From contig DAOUCV010000007.1 in assembly GCA_034432095.1 (NCBI GenBank), forward strand, positions 1 through 6,300: DNA of 6,300 nucleotides, read 5' to 3'. Origin of the DNA: DAOUCV01 sp034432095. GTDB taxonomy: Bacteria > Chloroflexota > Dehalococcoidia > Dehalococcoidales > UBA2162. Within the stretch, counting starts at the first letter, position 1; each line of letters begins with the position of its first letter. The notes below the pieces were generated by a model. The model searched no databases. It worked only from the letters and a program-made list of their open reading frames with translations, and was not told the DNA's origin. Made by a program: the position numbers and the translations under genes. Positions 5,930-6,300 of the stretch are shown in pieces.

Positions 5930-6003
5930 TTAAGAGAGGCTTCAGCCCCTCTTCAAATGTACTCTTCCTCCTTCCCTTGTTAGGGGAAGGGGGTTAGGGG
6001 AAT
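5930..6003 (-). repeat. Composite palindromic repeat, copy 2 (inverted relative of 4521-4594)
   Basis: Read on the minus strand this stretch has the same order as copy 1: a C-rich block with the exact 12-mer (5993-5982), a hairpin of 8 bp including one G-U (5989-5982 with 5978-5971), an ATTTGA spacer, and then an AGAGG/CCTCT hairpin (5953-5945 with 5940-5932, 9 bp including one G-U in the minus-strand RNA). Similarity to copy 1 is clear in the C-rich block and the spacer and looser in the stems. The two copies bracket the CoA-transferase gene in opposite orientation. Confidence 0.55.
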
Positions 6004-6094
6004 AGGTTAAAAAACAATCTTTTCAAATTTCGGGCGGAGAATTCCCAGAGCCTCTGGCATCTTAAAAGCCGATAGAAAAAATGCGAGGCACCAT

Positions 6095-6300
6095 TCACTG
6101 AGCAAATTTCTGGAGAAACCTCTGGGCAGACATTCCGGCCGTGGCGCCATCCCCTACGGCCGTCACTACCTGCCTGGGCGAGCCGCTCCTGATGTCACCG
6201 GCGGCAAAAACACCGGGAACCTCGGTCTCCATCCATTGGTTCACTATAACCTGCCGCTGACTGTCCAGCGGCACCACACCCTCAAGATAGTCCGTATTAG
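6095..6300 (-). CDS. trxB: Thioredoxin reductase, C-terminal end (partial, cut by the window edge)
   Basis: The last 67 codons of a flavoprotein are present, ending in TGA at 6097-6095. The frame is open to the right edge, so the start and most of the protein lie outside. NTDYLEG, then VPGVFAAGDIRSG, then RQVVTAVGDGATAGMSAQRFL is the characteristic end of low-molecular-weight NADPH-dependent thioredoxin reductases. The GD pair contacts FAD and the RQ..TA..GDGA helix closes the FAD domain. The redox-active CxxC would be upstream and is not seen, so a related ferredoxin/flavin-dependent homologue remains possible. A GTG at 6277 is an internal valine codon, not the start. It is co-directional with the operon but 248 bp away, so it is probably transcribed separately. 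Confidence 0.85.
   Translation of the reverse strand, partial: NTDYLEGVVPLDSQRQVIVNQWMETEVPGVFAAGDIRSGSPRQVVTAVGDGATAGMSAQRFLQKFAQ

Noticed and set aside
5999..6026. Possible -35 (TTGAAA, 6026-6021) and -10 (TATTCC, 6004-5999) for the CoA-transferase operon
   Set aside because: The -10 match is only three of six bases and overlaps the repeat; too weak to list as a promoter.
6044..6057. Short palindrome CCAGAG-C-CTCTGG after the trxB stop as a terminator
   Set aside because: The stem can hold only about five pairs around a minimal loop and is not followed by a T-tract on either strand.

Overview
The window looks like part of the genome of an anaerobic bacterium, most likely from the Chloroflexota (Dehalococcoidia-like). 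Two things suggest this: a 46-residue CxxC/CxxC zinc-ribbon protein of the DUF5679 type at the left, and a leftward operon of oxygen-sensitive iron-sulfur enzymes of the benzoyl-CoA reductase / 2-hydroxyacyl-CoA dehydratase superfamily. The phylum call is inference from family knowledge. No rRNA or tRNA gene is present to confirm it.

Layout, left to right. Positions 1-134 hold short tandem repeats, a hairpin and a possible ribosome-binding site with start codon facing left. Together these could be the end of a mobile element whose body lies outside the window. The small zinc-ribbon gene (183-323, +) follows, with its own promoter-like hexamers. It converges on a leftward gene block that fills most of the window. 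In transcription order (right to left) this block is: a class III CoA-transferase (5846-4638); a 117-bp gap holding two hairpins; a BcrC/BzdN-like subunit (4520-3345); a BcrB/BzdO-like subunit (3348-2020); and two BadF/BadG-type ATPases (2017-1172 and 1175-375). The last four genes are packed with 4-nt overlaps or a 2-nt gap. To the right, after 248 bp of palindrome-rich intergenic DNA, is the 3' end of a thioredoxin reductase gene that runs off the window edge.

How the genes fit together. The two HgdA/HgdB-type subunits would form the catalytic half, carrying iron-sulfur clusters and binding the acyl-CoA. The two ASKHA-fold ATPases would form the ATP-driven electron activator, with a [4Fe-4S] cluster bridged between them. 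Having two different ATPases, with lengths of about 391, 442, 281 and 266 residues in this order, matches the four-subunit class I benzoyl-CoA reductase of the BzdNOPQ type. Simple 2-hydroxyacyl-CoA dehydratases have a single homodimeric activator instead. The CoA-transferase may load CoA onto the acid substrate. The substrate cannot be read from the sequence: benzoate or another aromatic acid is the leading guess.

The less ordinary signals are non-coding or subtle. A composite palindromic repeat occurs in two inverted copies either side of the CoA-transferase gene. A hairpin sits directly upstream of that gene's ribosome-binding site, and its two mismatches become G-U pairs only in the mRNA sense. 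The second ATPase has lost the aspartate of its DIGGQD motif. The operon end and the left edge also carry hairpins and repeats of interest. No CRISPR array, prophage gene or complete transposase is visible.
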